From positions 248,001 through 312,000 of the forward strand of contig NZ_CP042431.1 in NCBI RefSeq assembly GCF_007970185.1: 64,000 nucleotides of DNA, given 5' to 3'. This document shows, in pieces, positions 8,053-17,197 of the stretch (positions are counted from its first letter, which is position 1; each line of letters begins with the position of its first letter). Below the pieces are notes generated by a model that searched no databases, was not told the origin of the DNA, and was given only the letters and a program-made list of their open reading frames with translations. The position numbers and the translations under genes are program-made. Source of the DNA: Pseudobacter ginsenosidimutans (GTDB taxonomy: Bacteria; Bacteroidota; Bacteroidia; Chitinophagales; Chitinophagaceae).

Positions 8053-8931
8053 TTACTTCAACGCTTTCACCTGCGTATGGAAGAAATCTGCGATCTCTTT
8101 CACATCCTGCGTATTGTTCAGCCAGTTGCTCTCATGCTCGATACTGAACATACCTTTGAAGTTCTGGCGTTTGAACTCGGCAAACACTTCAGGGAACTTG
8201 ATCACGCCCTTACCGGGAAGCGTATCCGCAGCTTTGGTATCATTGAAGGTAACGATGTCTTTCAGATGTGATCCGATCACGCGGCCTTCCAGTTTTTTCA
8301 GGCATTCCACCACATCCAGTCCATTTCTCGCCCAGTGGCCTACATCGGCGCAGGCATATAAATTGGGATGACCTTTCATTGCATTGATCACGGAATCAGG
8401 ATGCGCATAAGCATTGGGGTATGGGTGATCATGAATGGCAATTGGAATATTATAGGCGCCTGCAAGACTATCTGCTAAATGAAGATGTTCTTTCTTCGGC
8501 TCTGACGTGATGTATTGCACGCCCAGGTCTTTTGCCAACTCGAAGGTTTGCTTCCAGTCCTCTTCAGATTGCGGCACCACTACCCCGAAAGCCACCATGG
8601 TAATGCCTTTGGCGGCCAGGATGGATCTCACTTTCTGACGGCCTTCAGCTGAGAGGCGGATATTCAGTGTGTCTTTGGAATCCCCACCGATGGGTTGCCC
8701 GAGATAGGCTTCAATGAATTTGATACCGGCGCTGTCGGCTTTTTCAACAGCAGTGGTGAAAGGGAACAAATGGAATGTCCAGAACTGAACGCCCAGCTTC
8801 CATTGTGAGGTCACGGAATCAGTTGCATTTGCATTCATAGTGGTGTCCGTTGGTTTGGCAGCCTGATCGCCGCAATGAACAAACAGCATCATCAGTGAGG
8901 ATACTGCCAGGGTAACAAACATTCTTTGCAT
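8053..8931 (-). CDS. Sugar phosphate isomerase/epimerase-like TIM-barrel lipoprotein
   Basis: The 292-residue protein has a signal peptide ending in a lipobox-like LFVHC, then a low-complexity spacer and an AP-endonuclease-2-type TIM barrel. Family marks are WTFHLFPF near the start, the GIKFIEAYLG strand, IAIHDHPYPNAY with metal-binding His residues, ACADVGHWARNG and the final FSIEHESNW. Members isomerise or epimerise sugars using a divalent metal bound by Glu, Asp and His. Export of such a protein is common in Bacteroidota, often linked to sugar or cyclitol catabolism. No sugar-utilisation genes sit beside it, so the substrate is open. Confidence 0.83.
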   Translation of the reverse strand: MQRMFVTLAVSSLMMLFVHCGDQAAKPTDTTMNANATDSVTSQWKLGVQFWTFHLFPFTTAVEKADSAGIKFIEAYLGQPIGGDSKDTLNIRLSAEGRQKVRSILAAKGITMVAFGVVVPQSEEDWKQTFELAKDLGVQYITSEPKKEHLHLADSLAGAYNIPIAIHDHPYPNAYAHPDSVINAMKGHPNLYACADVGHWARNGLDVVECLKKLEGRVIGSHLKDIVTFNDTKAADTLPGKGVIKFPEVFAEFKRQNFKGMFSIEHESNWLNNTQDVKEIADFFHTQVKALK

Positions 8932-9015
8932 CGCTAAATCGGTTTAGTATGAAGTTGTTAAGATACGTTCTTTTTACACATTTACATGATGAATCTGAAC
9001 CATTACATTTGTATC

Positions 9016-10308
9016 ATGAAAATATGGGCAGTCATCATCCTATTGATCAGTACCGCTGAAAGTGTGGCGCAACAAAGGCGCGAAGACATTTTCAGCAGCT
9101 TCGTCACCTACGACAAACGCATGAAGTTCGATCACGAATTACGTCAGCGCGTAGTGGCCAATACTTTCGCGATGGAGCCCGACAGCTCAAATGAATACCG
9201 CTTCGAATCAGCCTGCAATGCCATCTCACAATACCAGCTAACCGGCGATTCCATCAAAGCAGGACTGCAAAAATTATTCAACCGCTATCAGCAACTCGAA
9301 TACGATACACGCCGTGCTTTATTGGAAGCCGTCTATGCTGTTTACCCTGATGAATTTTTAACCGAAGTAAATACAACCTTATCCAACGCTGTTTTTCCCA
9401 AACTCTTTGCGATGAGCGCTGCGTATCTTTTCCGTAACGACAGCAGCATCAACAACGGCAATCTCATCAAGATCTCGATGGTGGAACAATTCCCCGGCTA
9501 CGATACCATTCCCCTCTTGTCGGAGCTGGAAAAATTCATCAACTTCCGAAACCAGCAACTGATCACCAATATTCCAGATCTCGCATCCCTCTTCCGCCAC
9601 AACCGGAATGCAAAGCGCAAAGTGATCTATTCACTTCAACGCTGGAACCGCGATTACCCGGGTCTTGCCATCGTTCAATATGCAGATGGCCGTTTTGCGC
9701 GTCATCCCGATGGCCGCCTGATGATCTTTGAGCAACTGGCGCGCTCCGCCTCCAACCTGCCATACTTCATCACCAATGGCAGTACACCCCAGGGCGTATA
9801 CAGCATACAGGGCGGCGCCGTTTCCCGAAACCAACTCATCGGCCCCACACCCAATTTTCAACTGACCATGCCCTATGAAGGCCGCTGGCAGCAATACTTC
9901 CAAACGCCCGACAGCATTCCCTGGGACAGCACCCGCAACGTCGAGGCCATGTACAACCAGCTGATGCCCTCTAACTGGGCCGGCTATGCGCCCATGCAGG
10001 AGGTCTTCAACGCAGGAAAAATCGGCCGCACAGAGATCATCGCCCACGGCACCACCATCAATCCCGAATACTTCAAAGACAAACCCTACTACCCGCTCAC
10101 GCCCACCATGGGCTGCCTCTGTGCCAAAGAGCTCTGGAACATCAGCAACGGACGCCTGCTCATCAGCGAGCAATACAACCTCGTCAGTACATTTTCGGCT
10201 ACCCCCGGTAGTAAGGGCCTGTTCTTCGTCATCAACCTGAACAACCAGCAAAAGCCAGTCACCCGTGCCGACATAGAAGCAATTGTAAAAAGATATGAAG
10301 CCGAATAA
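9016..10308 (+). CDS. Exported protein with an L,D-transpeptidase-like C-terminal motif
   Basis: The start at 9016 is preferred over the in-frame ATG at 8986 because it begins directly with a signal peptide (MKIWAVIILLISTAESVAQ). The mature protein is about 410 residues. The first 300 match no family I recognise. The C-terminal part has EIIAHGTTINPEY with His344 and TPTMGCLCAKELW with Cys367, followed by NGRLLISEQY. This resembles the YkuD active-site arrangement (HG...[S/T]xGC), although the residue before Gly is Met rather than His. If so, it could cross-link or edit peptidoglycan in the periplasm. That is inference from one motif. It is monocistronic. Confidence 0.6.
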   Translation: MKIWAVIILLISTAESVAQQRREDIFSSFVTYDKRMKFDHELRQRVVANTFAMEPDSSNEYRFESACNAISQYQLTGDSIKAGLQKLFNRYQQLEYDTRRALLEAVYAVYPDEFLTEVNTTLSNAVFPKLFAMSAAYLFRNDSSINNGNLIKISMVEQFPGYDTIPLLSELEKFINFRNQQLITNIPDLASLFRHNRNAKRKVIYSLQRWNRDYPGLAIVQYADGRFARHPDGRLMIFEQLARSASNLPYFITNGSTPQGVYSIQGGAVSRNQLIGPTPNFQLTMPYEGRWQQYFQTPDSIPWDSTRNVEAMYNQLMPSNWAGYAPMQEVFNAGKIGRTEIIAHGTTINPEYFKDKPYYPLTPTMGCLCAKELWNISNGRLLISEQYNLVSTFSATPGSKGLFFVINLNNQQKPVTRADIEAIVKRYEAE

Positions 10309-10481
10309 TTTTCATCCCTCAAACAAAACCTAACCGCGGCTCCTTCATAAATTCCTCGCCAGCACAATGAATGCCTGAAAGAATGCATGCCAATTGATCC
10401 GGCGCTATTGATTAACATACTGCACATATTTTCTTCCGCATCCTGCACCTACCCTGCCGCACCTCCAACCCATCAAGCGAA

Positions 10482-10616
10482 GGGTGTATTGAATAGCTGG
10501 CCTTGAAAACATAAGCGATAAACCCCAATAGTATTCCTACATCCCCATCCAACCAACCAAAGCCCATCATACATCCTCCCGCGCCGGTTTGTTTTCCAGA
10601 CAGCTTTCAAAACCCC
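10482..10616 (+). repeat. 135-bp dispersed inverted-repeat element, copy C
   Basis: The left arm begins GGGTGTATTGAA and the right arm, read inward on the minus strand, GGGGTTTTGAA. The shared parts are GGCCTTGAAAACATAAGCG after the left arm and ATCCTCCCGCGCCGG before the right arm. The distance from the AGCGAA flank to the CTCCCGCG core is 100 bases, as in copy A. Direct AGCG motifs flank both ends. Confidence 0.75.
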
Positions 10617-10647
10617 TGAGCGCAAATACCCCTTCGCGCGAACTGCA

Positions 10648-10681
10648 ATAAAAAACCCCGGCAGCTTTCACAACCGGGGTC
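10648..10681 (-). terminator. Rho-independent terminator of ssb
   Basis: On the minus strand ACCCCGG pairs with CCGGGGT (10674-10680 and 10655-10661) and is followed by TTTTTTATT. It lies 24 bp past the ssb stop codon. Confidence 0.88.
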
Positions 10682-10704
10682 TATCAAAAAATAATTCCAA
10701 TCAA

Positions 10705-11160
10705 TTAAAATGGCAGGTCATCGTAGCTTTCATTTCCACCTGCTGCCGGAGCGCTGGCAGTCTGCGCTGGAGCTGCATTGTAACCGCCGCCACTGTTATA
10801 GCCGCTGTTACCTGCATTGTATCCGCCACCTTCACCGCCTTCAGCACGGCCACCGAGCAGTTGCACGCTCAGTACACGGAGCGTGAGTGAAGCACCGGTT
10901 GTGCCATCATTCTTCGGGTATGTGCGTACTTCTGGAGTGCCTTCCACATACACCTGTGTGCCTTTGCGGAGGTAAGGAGCGATACCGGTGCGTTCTGTCC
11001 AGTAAGCACAATCCACCCAGATGGTCTTGTCTTTCTGGTTGCCCTGGGCATCCTTGAATTTTTCTGTATGCGCTACGTTGAAGTTGATGACATTTTTTCC
11101 GTTCACTGTGTTCGTCACGCAATCTTTGCCAAGATTGCCTATAACCTGAAGTTTAATCAT
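10705..11160 (-). CDS. ssb: Single-stranded DNA-binding protein
   Basis: SSB coats single-stranded DNA during replication and repair and recruits partners by its acidic tail. Residues 1 to about 105 form the OB fold (MIKLQVIGNLGKDC, INFNVAHTEKF, WVDCAYWTER, YLRKGTQVYVEG). A Gly/Asn/Ala-rich linker follows (about 106-140), and the protein ends in the protein-interaction tip ESYDDLPF. The 151-residue length is normal. The gene has its own terminator and no cotranscribed neighbour, unlike the rpsF-ssb-rpsR arrangement, so the genome may carry more than one ssb. Confidence 0.95.
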   Translation of the reverse strand: MIKLQVIGNLGKDCVTNTVNGKNVINFNVAHTEKFKDAQGNQKDKTIWVDCAYWTERTGIAPYLRKGTQVYVEGTPEVRTYPKNDGTTGASLTLRVLSVQLLGGRAEGGEGGGYNAGNSGYNSGGGYNAAPAQTASAPAAGGNESYDDLPF

Positions 11161-11258
11161 AATGATGAGTTTAGCTGCGTACTTAAATAGTTTCTATTAA
11201 AGCGGCAATTTACACCATCTCTCCTGCGCAGCAATACAGGTGAACGATGTGGGGAAAA

Positions 11259-13844
11259 CTATTCGTTACGCGCAGCGGCTGCATCAATATTCCTTCCGAA
11301 GAAGATCGCATTCAGAAAGAGTTTGGTACCTCCCAGCCAGTAAGCCCTGAAAACAGGATTGTCTGCAATGGAGATGATCCTCCCTGTTCCCGATGAATTG
11401 ACCAGTACCGCACCGGAGTTCTTCAAGAGCTCATAATTCTCCCGTGTAATAAAGCCACTTTGCAATGGTTTGTTACCATATACGTAAGGAGTGGCATAAG
11501 GGTTCTTATTTTTTTCGGGAAAAACTCCATTACTCTTAAAAAGATCTACTGTCGGGTGATGGTAACCGTAAGCAAGAGGATGACTGAGATCCACGCTGGC
11601 CCTGAAGATAGCGCCTGCCATGCGTTGCGCACCATCGCGGAATTCACGCTCTGCATAGGCGCCACTTTTCAAAGTATCTTCCTTTGCTTTCTTGAAACTG
11701 ACAGTGGTAAGACCATTGTTGGCCGCCCACTGCACTGCTTCTTCTGTAAGGATCAATGTACCGCCACCCTGCACCCAGCTTTTCAGTTTGTCTTTGTTGA
11801 GATCGTTATAGTTGCCGGGAGGCATGATGATGGTATTGTATTTATTGAGATCGATGCGGTTGAACATCGGGATCTCCAAATGTGTGGCGGGAATATTGAA
11901 GCGCTGGTCCAACAGGTGCCAGATCTCGCCCGCATCGGTTGCGCTCACGCCGGTGCCTGTGAGCATCGCGATGCGCGGCTGCGATACTGGAGCCATCTTC
12001 CCACTTCCCAGATCACTGCCACTGATCACATTGCCGGTGTTAACAGCAGTGATCTCAAGACCGTTCTTTTCAGCAATGGATTGCATGATGCCTGCCAGTT
12101 GCTGTGATGTGATGCGTTGCAGTCCTACCGGAACAATGATAGTACCATAGTGGAACTGCTTAGGCCCATTGCCGGTCTCTATCTCGAAATTGGTAGTGCT
12201 CACTTTGGTAAGGATCCCGGCTTCCTGCAATTCGTACAATGCACGGGGTGCATAGAATCCATCCCAGGGAAAGAGATACGCGTAGTTGCTGCTGCCGCCG
12301 GTTATTTTTCCTTTCGGCGCTTCAGCTGTAGTGATGCGCGCGCCGCGCTGTGCCGATGCAATCTTTGCAGCATCCAGCTCGGCATAGGGCAATCCGAAGG
12401 CAAGCGGCATGGTCCAGGCCGTGATATCGTAAAAAAGGCTGTCCTTATACGTTAGTGTCTTATCGAATATGCCATGTATCAGCCTTGTCTGTGGCTGATT
12501 GGCGGGCACCAGGTAAGCTTTCCCTTTCTCGAATTTGTAACCATCTGCACTCATATCATTGTTCAGCGAATACACTTCGATCTGGTGACGCAGCAGCATC
12601 TCCGCAAAAATGGCTGAACGAACGGGGTCTTCAGCATCGCCAAAAACATATCCTTTCACCGGAGCGGTAGCCGCTTCACTGACAGCGCTTTTGTAGAAAT
12701 CACGCTGATAATCCAGGAATTCTTTTCTCAATGCCTTCGCTCCTTCCAGTGTAGACAAGGTGGTCACAAACTGGTTGCGGATCGTAAAAGGAAAACGAAG
12801 CACGCCATTGATGGTTTGCTGTGCGTGGCCTCTTGAAGAACCTTGTTCAAATAAGATTCCGATGCATCCCTGCACATCGGGATAGGTGGAGCCTTTACCA
12901 TAATAGAAATCATCATAGCTCTCTTTGGTGAAATACAAACTGCCGATCCTGTCGAGGTAAGCTGCATGGAACTTACCGAGTTTGGCTGTCAGCTCCTGGT
13001 TCTTTGCAGGCGTGAGCGGATTCACCCGACTGGGAACGCCGGGTTGAAAAAAGAAGGAAGCATTGCTGCCCTGTTCATGATGGTCTGTAAGGATATTCGG
13101 TTTCCAGGCATGGAACCAACCGAGACGGTTCTGGCTTTCCACGTGTACTGCCGGGAGCCAGTCGCGGTTCAGATCGAACCAGTAATGATTGAACCTTCCT
13201 CCGGGCCACACTTCATTGAACTCACGGCTATTGGGATCGGTAACCAGGTTCTTGCTTTTATGCTGGTTCACCCAGGTGGAGAAGCGTTGCAATCCATCGG
13301 GATTGAAACTGGGATCGAAAAGCACCACTACATTGTCCAGCAACTCCTCCACTTTCGGTCCCTGACCGGCGGCGAGATAATAAGCGCTGAGAAGGGCAGC
13401 ATTGGCGCCGCTGGGTTCATTGCCGTGAATGGAATGACCCACGTACACAACAATCGGCATATCATTCGTGTTAAGAGAGGCCGACTTTGAAGGATCGGTC
13501 AGCTGAACGTGCTGCTGGCGGATCGCTTCCAGGTTGCGGTGGTTCTTTGGAGAAGTGATGATGAGCAGTACCTGCGGACGTTGTTCATAGCTGAATCCCA
13601 TGGTTTCCAGCTTGATCCGGTCCGGCGCGGCCGCGGCCAGCGCTTTCATGTAATTCACGAGGCGATCGTGGGTTACATGCCATTCGCCCGGTTCGTGGTA
13701 AATAATGTCCTTCGGTTTGGGAATGGCAGGGTTATACTGCACAGAATCAGGAAGATAATAAGATAAGGTGATGTCCTGGGCCTTGCCGGCAAATGGCAGA
13801 AAGCCCAGCATTGCTATCATCGAAATAGATAGTAATTTTCTCAT
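11259..13844 (-). CDS. Secreted M14-family metallocarboxypeptidase
   Basis: The chosen start at 13844 begins with the signal peptide MRKLLSISMIAMLGF...GKAQ; the frame is open upstream to 14009, but that would bury the signal. The mature protein of about 840 residues has an N-terminal zinc carboxypeptidase domain: GHSIHGNEPSG supplies zinc ligands His140 and Glu143, NPDGLQRFSTW follows, and DHHEQGSN carries a later His. The C-terminal half (from about residue 450) resembles a glutamine-amidotransferase-like fold without an obvious nucleophile, as in other large Bacteroidota M14 proteins. It probably trims peptides in the periplasm or outside. The gene is divergent from mnmA across a 97-bp promoter region. 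Confidence 0.85.
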   Translation of the reverse strand: MRKLLSISMIAMLGFLPFAGKAQDITLSYYLPDSVQYNPAIPKPKDIIYHEPGEWHVTHDRLVNYMKALAAAAPDRIKLETMGFSYEQRPQVLLIITSPKNHRNLEAIRQQHVQLTDPSKSASLNTNDMPIVVYVGHSIHGNEPSGANAALLSAYYLAAGQGPKVEELLDNVVVLFDPSFNPDGLQRFSTWVNQHKSKNLVTDPNSREFNEVWPGGRFNHYWFDLNRDWLPAVHVESQNRLGWFHAWKPNILTDHHEQGSNASFFFQPGVPSRVNPLTPAKNQELTAKLGKFHAAYLDRIGSLYFTKESYDDFYYGKGSTYPDVQGCIGILFEQGSSRGHAQQTINGVLRFPFTIRNQFVTTLSTLEGAKALRKEFLDYQRDFYKSAVSEAATAPVKGYVFGDAEDPVRSAIFAEMLLRHQIEVYSLNNDMSADGYKFEKGKAYLVPANQPQTRLIHGIFDKTLTYKDSLFYDITAWTMPLAFGLPYAELDAAKIASAQRGARITTAEAPKGKITGGSSNYAYLFPWDGFYAPRALYELQEAGILTKVSTTNFEIETGNGPKQFHYGTIIVPVGLQRITSQQLAGIMQSIAEKNGLEITAVNTGNVISGSDLGSGKMAPVSQPRIAMLTGTGVSATDAGEIWHLLDQRFNIPATHLEIPMFNRIDLNKYNTIIMPPGNYNDLNKDKLKSWVQGGGTLILTEEAVQWAANNGLTTVSFKKAKEDTLKSGAYAEREFRDGAQRMAGAIFRASVDLSHPLAYGYHHPTVDLFKSNGVFPEKNKNPYATPYVYGNKPLQSGFITRENYELLKNSGAVLVNSSGTGRIISIADNPVFRAYWLGGTKLFLNAIFFGRNIDAAAARNE

Positions 13845-13913
13845 ATACAATGGTTTTGGGGAACTGTCAGGGGAAATTACATAAAAGTTACCAACCAGCT
13901 CCCCCGTCATTTG

Positions 13914-13921
13914 TATCTTTG
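13914..13921 (+). promoter_or_regulatory. -7 box of the mnmA promoter
   Basis: TATCTTTG matches TAnnTTTG and lies 20 bases before the mnmA ATG. No clear -33 TTTG is seen at the expected distance. Confidence 0.5.
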
Positions 13922-13941
13922 CACGTTCTATTTTAATAATT

Positions 13942-15048
13942 ATGAGCAGGAAAGGAAAAGTTCTGGTGGCTATGAGCGGCGGTATCGACAGTACCGTGGC
14001 TGCGCTCATGTTACACCACGAAGGTTATGAAGTGGTTGGCATCACCATGAAAACATGGGACTATGCCAGCAGTGGTGGTAATGGTAAAAAAGAAACCGGC
14101 TGTTGCAACCTCGACAGCTTCAATGATGCCCGCATGGCTGCGGTGCAACATGGGTTTCCACATTTTGTGCTGGACATCCGTGAAGAGTTCGGTGATTTTG
14201 TGATCGAGAATTTTGTTGATGAATACCTCGCAGGCCGCACGCCCAATCCCTGCGTGATGTGCAATACCCATATCAAATGGCGCGCACTCCTGAAAAGAGC
14301 CGATGCCATGGATTGCGATTTCATCGCTACCGGTCACTACGGCGTGATCAATCAGCATACCAATGGCCGCCACTATATCAGTAAAGGCGTTGATGATACC
14401 AAGGATCAAAGCTATGTACTCTGGGGCCTGCAGCAGGACCTGCTGAGCCGCACCCTCCTGCCGCTCGGTAAATACCACAAAACGGAGATCCGCCAGATGG
14501 CTCACGATTACGGATACCCGGAGCTGGCCAAAAAAGCAGAGAGCTATGAAATTTGTTTCGTTCCCGATAATGATTATCGCGGCTTCCTCAAACGCAGAGT
14601 GAACGGACTGGAAGAAAAAGTTGCCGGCGGTAATTTCGTTGACAAAGAAGGAAATATTCTCGGACAACATAAAGGCTATCCTTTCTATACTATCGGGCAA
14701 AGAAAAGGGCTTGATGTTACTTTCGGTAAACCCATGTATGTAACCAATATCATCCCTGAAACCAATACGGTGATGCTGGGCGAAGAAAATGATCTGAGCC
14801 GTCAGGAGATGATCGTGAGCAAGATCAACTGGCTCAAGTACGATGGTGTAACCGATGGAATGGAAGCCACTACGCGTATCCGGTACAAAGACCGTGGTAC
14901 CACCTCCAACCTCTACACTCATGAGAATGGCGTGCTCGTTCGTTTTTATGAAGATGCCAAAGGTGTGGCTCCCGGACAAAGCGCTGTTTTCTACGAAGGC
15001 GATGATGTGATCGGTGGCGGCATCATTCAAAGAAGCCATCTGCTCTGA
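13942..15048 (+). CDS. mnmA: tRNA-specific 2-thiouridylase MnmA
   Basis: MnmA uses ATP and persulfide sulfur to thiolate U34 in Lys, Glu and Gln tRNAs. The PP-loop SGGIDST (residues 12-18) binds ATP. Cys104 in the NPCVMCN motif and Cys205 in EICFVPDNDY are the two catalytic cysteines of the family. The GHYGVI and GQRKGL segments are also typical. The full length of 368 residues is normal. It is cytoplasmic. A -7 box sits just upstream, and the gene diverges from an M14 peptidase gene. Confidence 0.95.
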   Translation: MSRKGKVLVAMSGGIDSTVAALMLHHEGYEVVGITMKTWDYASSGGNGKKETGCCNLDSFNDARMAAVQHGFPHFVLDIREEFGDFVIENFVDEYLAGRTPNPCVMCNTHIKWRALLKRADAMDCDFIATGHYGVINQHTNGRHYISKGVDDTKDQSYVLWGLQQDLLSRTLLPLGKYHKTEIRQMAHDYGYPELAKKAESYEICFVPDNDYRGFLKRRVNGLEEKVAGGNFVDKEGNILGQHKGYPFYTIGQRKGLDVTFGKPMYVTNIIPETNTVMLGEENDLSRQEMIVSKINWLKYDGVTDGMEATTRIRYKDRGTTSNLYTHENGVLVRFYEDAKGVAPGQSAVFYEGDDVIGGGIIQRSHLL

Positions 15049-15109
15049 TCCAAAGCAATAATTCCTACGTAAATTCGTTGGATAGATAACAGTAACTAAC
15101 TGGTTTTGT

Positions 15110-15877
15110 ATGAAAAAATGTATCAAACTGCTGGCTCTGCTGGCTGTTCCGGCCTCCGTACTGCTCAGCAACTGCGACAAAAAGGAAGATTACAAGACTG
15201 ACCTGGTTTCTGATTATATGATCCTTTCCCCGGGAAAGTATGTCACTTATAAGATGGACTCACTCCGCTTCACCGAGTTCGGTCAGAACGAGATCATCGT
15301 CAGCTACGAAGCCAAAGATGTGGTGGACGCCAAACTCGAAGGTGGTGAACCCAATACCTGGCGCATCATTCGTTACTACCGTCCCTGGGGCAATACCAAC
15401 GAAGAAAGCTGGACGCCCCAGATCGCATACCAGGTTACTGTTCTCAATGATGGCCTGAAAGTACTGGAAGACAATCTTACCTATACAAAACTCAAACTCC
15501 CTGTAAAAGAAGGATTGTCATGGTACGGCAATGCCCTGCTCCCACTGCATCCGCTGGCGCCAAGATACCAGTTCAGCAATGATGGAAATATGCGCGACTG
15601 GGAATACATTTATGAAAATGTTGACCAGCCTGTTACCATTGAAGATGTGGACTACGCCAATACAGTTACTGTTTTCCAGGTGGGTGATTCACAGAATGCA
15701 CCTGTTACGGAACCAGACCTCATCGGCTATCGCAACTACTCCACAGAAACCTACGCGAAAGGCATCGGCCTCGTGAGCCGCGAAACCATCATGTGGGAAT
15801 ATCAGCCGAAGAATGGCGACAAGCCTGCGTTCAAAACAGGTTTCGGCATCAAACTTTCTATTACAGGACATAACTAA
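15110..15877 (+). CDS. Hypothetical lipoprotein
   Basis: The 255-residue protein has an N-terminal signal peptide with lipobox LLSNC (Cys22), followed by DKKEDYKTD, a charged start common in surface lipoproteins. The mature part is mostly beta-prone with aromatic residues (ILSPGKYVTYKMDSL, WRIIRYYRPWG, GIGLVSRETIMWEY). The GKYVTYKMDS and GIGLVSRE patterns recur in small Bacteroidota lipoproteins of unknown role. It follows mnmA by 61 bp on the same strand and may be cotranscribed. Function not assigned. Confidence 0.7.
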   Translation: MKKCIKLLALLAVPASVLLSNCDKKEDYKTDLVSDYMILSPGKYVTYKMDSLRFTEFGQNEIIVSYEAKDVVDAKLEGGEPNTWRIIRYYRPWGNTNEESWTPQIAYQVTVLNDGLKVLEDNLTYTKLKLPVKEGLSWYGNALLPLHPLAPRYQFSNDGNMRDWEYIYENVDQPVTIEDVDYANTVTVFQVGDSQNAPVTEPDLIGYRNYSTETYAKGIGLVSRETIMWEYQPKNGDKPAFKTGFGIKLSITGHN

Positions 15878-15915
15878 AAAAGCAAACCCGGCATTGCCAA
15901 AATCCTGCGCTGTTC

Positions 15916-17112
15916 CTATGGCCTTTTGAAGAGAGCGGCAAACATGGTATCCGCCTTCCGGTGATATCCCTTCAGCACTTCCATTTTCACCAGTTCCAGC
16001 CCGGTATTGGCCTGGATATGCTCTACCACTTCTTCATTTTCCTTCCTGAAAACAGAGCAGGTGATATAAAGGAAGTAGCCGTTATCCGCCACATGCGGGG
16101 CCGCGTTGATCACGATCTTTTTCTGCAATGCGCTATAAGTATCGATAGCAGCAGGATCGAAGAAATGCAACCATTCCGGCGTTCTGCCCCAGGTGCCTGA
16201 ACCGCTGCAGGGAACATCCGCAATGATGAGATCGTAATTGTATTTGGAAGGATTACGTCCGCTGCCAATAGCCATATCTGCCAGTAACGACTGGTATTGC
16301 CCGATCCCCGCTTCATTGAATCTTTTAGCCAGATTGACCAGTATCGGTTCTCGTTTGTCCGATACTGTTATGGTCAGCTTTTTGAAAGTATCAAAAGCCA
16401 AAATGGTTTTCCCTCCACTCCCTGCACAGCAATCCCATAGCCTGATACCAGCCGGTGTGGAAGGCACCAGCTGAATGAGCTCCTGCACTTGTTGTGAACT
16501 AAGGTCTTGCACAACCGCTTCAGTATTGAGTTTGATCACCTCATCGATCTTTGAGCTATTGGGCATTGCAAAAGCAGTAGGTGGAATATGTTGAAAACTG
16601 ATTGCTGCTTTTGTGAGTTTATCGGCTACCTGTTTCTCTTTTCCCGGCCTCGCGCGCAAGAAGAGATCAGGTTGTATGAAGAAAGATGCCGTGAATTGTT
16701 TTGGATCGATGGGCTCACTGAGTTGATCCAGCCAGGGGAAGATAGCTGTGCCCGCTTTATCCCAGGCATCGGTATCGCCGGTGATCGATGTGAATTTTTC
16801 AGCGATGCTGAGATGCAGTGCTGTATTCCATTCCGGTTTGAGTTGTTCAAGAACGGGATCGGAAGCATTTTCTGAAGAAGGATTGACGCAGAGAAAATGT
16901 CCTGCAAGTATTCTGTCATCAATAGAAAGCGTGTTCAATGAGCCTCCCAACCGCCAGTAAGCGTAGCACAATCCGGAGATCTGCTTCCTGTCGCGGCTCC
17001 CGAATTTCTTATGTTGCGCAAAGAAGGTACGGATGTACCGGTGGAAAGGCTCTTTTCCGTTATAGCCTTCAATGATCTGCCGGGCGGATTGGAGATGTGA
17101 GTAATACCTCAT
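15916..17112 (-). CDS. RsmB/NOP-family rRNA (cytosine-C5) methyltransferase
   Basis: The 398-residue cytoplasmic enzyme transfers methyl from SAM to C5 of a cytosine in rRNA or tRNA. The SAM-binding motif is WDCCAGSGGKT (around residue 225-235). The two cysteines of the reaction are in ADVPCSGSGTWGR (motif IV) and YITCSVFRKEN (motif VI). The N-terminal region is a divergent NusB-like or family-specific domain. The length fits the Bacteroidota members annotated as RsmB-like. Which base it modifies cannot be told. It follows the odhB terminator on the same strand and so needs its own promoter. Confidence 0.88.
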   Translation of the reverse strand: MRYYSHLQSARQIIEGYNGKEPFHRYIRTFFAQHKKFGSRDRKQISGLCYAYWRLGGSLNTLSIDDRILAGHFLCVNPSSENASDPVLEQLKPEWNTALHLSIAEKFTSITGDTDAWDKAGTAIFPWLDQLSEPIDPKQFTASFFIQPDLFLRARPGKEKQVADKLTKAAISFQHIPPTAFAMPNSSKIDEVIKLNTEAVVQDLSSQQVQELIQLVPSTPAGIRLWDCCAGSGGKTILAFDTFKKLTITVSDKREPILVNLAKRFNEAGIGQYQSLLADMAIGSGRNPSKYNYDLIIADVPCSGSGTWGRTPEWLHFFDPAAIDTYSALQKKIVINAAPHVADNGYFLYITCSVFRKENEEVVEHIQANTGLELVKMEVLKGYHRKADTMFAALFKRP

Positions 17113-17137
17113 GGATGCAAAAGTACTATGCTATTTT

Positions 17138-17172
17138 AAAAAAGAAGGCGAAGCTTCGCAGCTCCGCCTTCG
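17138..17172 (-). terminator. Rho-independent terminator of the odhA-odhB operon
   Basis: On the minus strand GAAGGCG (17165-17171) pairs with CGCCTTC (17144-17150), followed by TTTTTT. It lies about 25 bp past the odhB stop. Confidence 0.8.
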
Positions 17173-17197
17173 ATTATCTTTACTATCTCTATAAAAC

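Larger units (their letters stand above)
10309..10704. other. Convergent intergenic region with element copy C and the ssb terminator
   Basis: No gene was recognised. The region holds copy C of the inverted-repeat element (10482-10616) and the minus-strand terminator of ssb. It lies between the 3' ends of two converging genes. Confidence 0.6.

Noticed and set aside
14011-15180. A 389-codon minus-strand frame antisense to mnmA
   Set aside because: It is a shadow of mnmA and its downstream lipoprotein start, with no recognisable domain.
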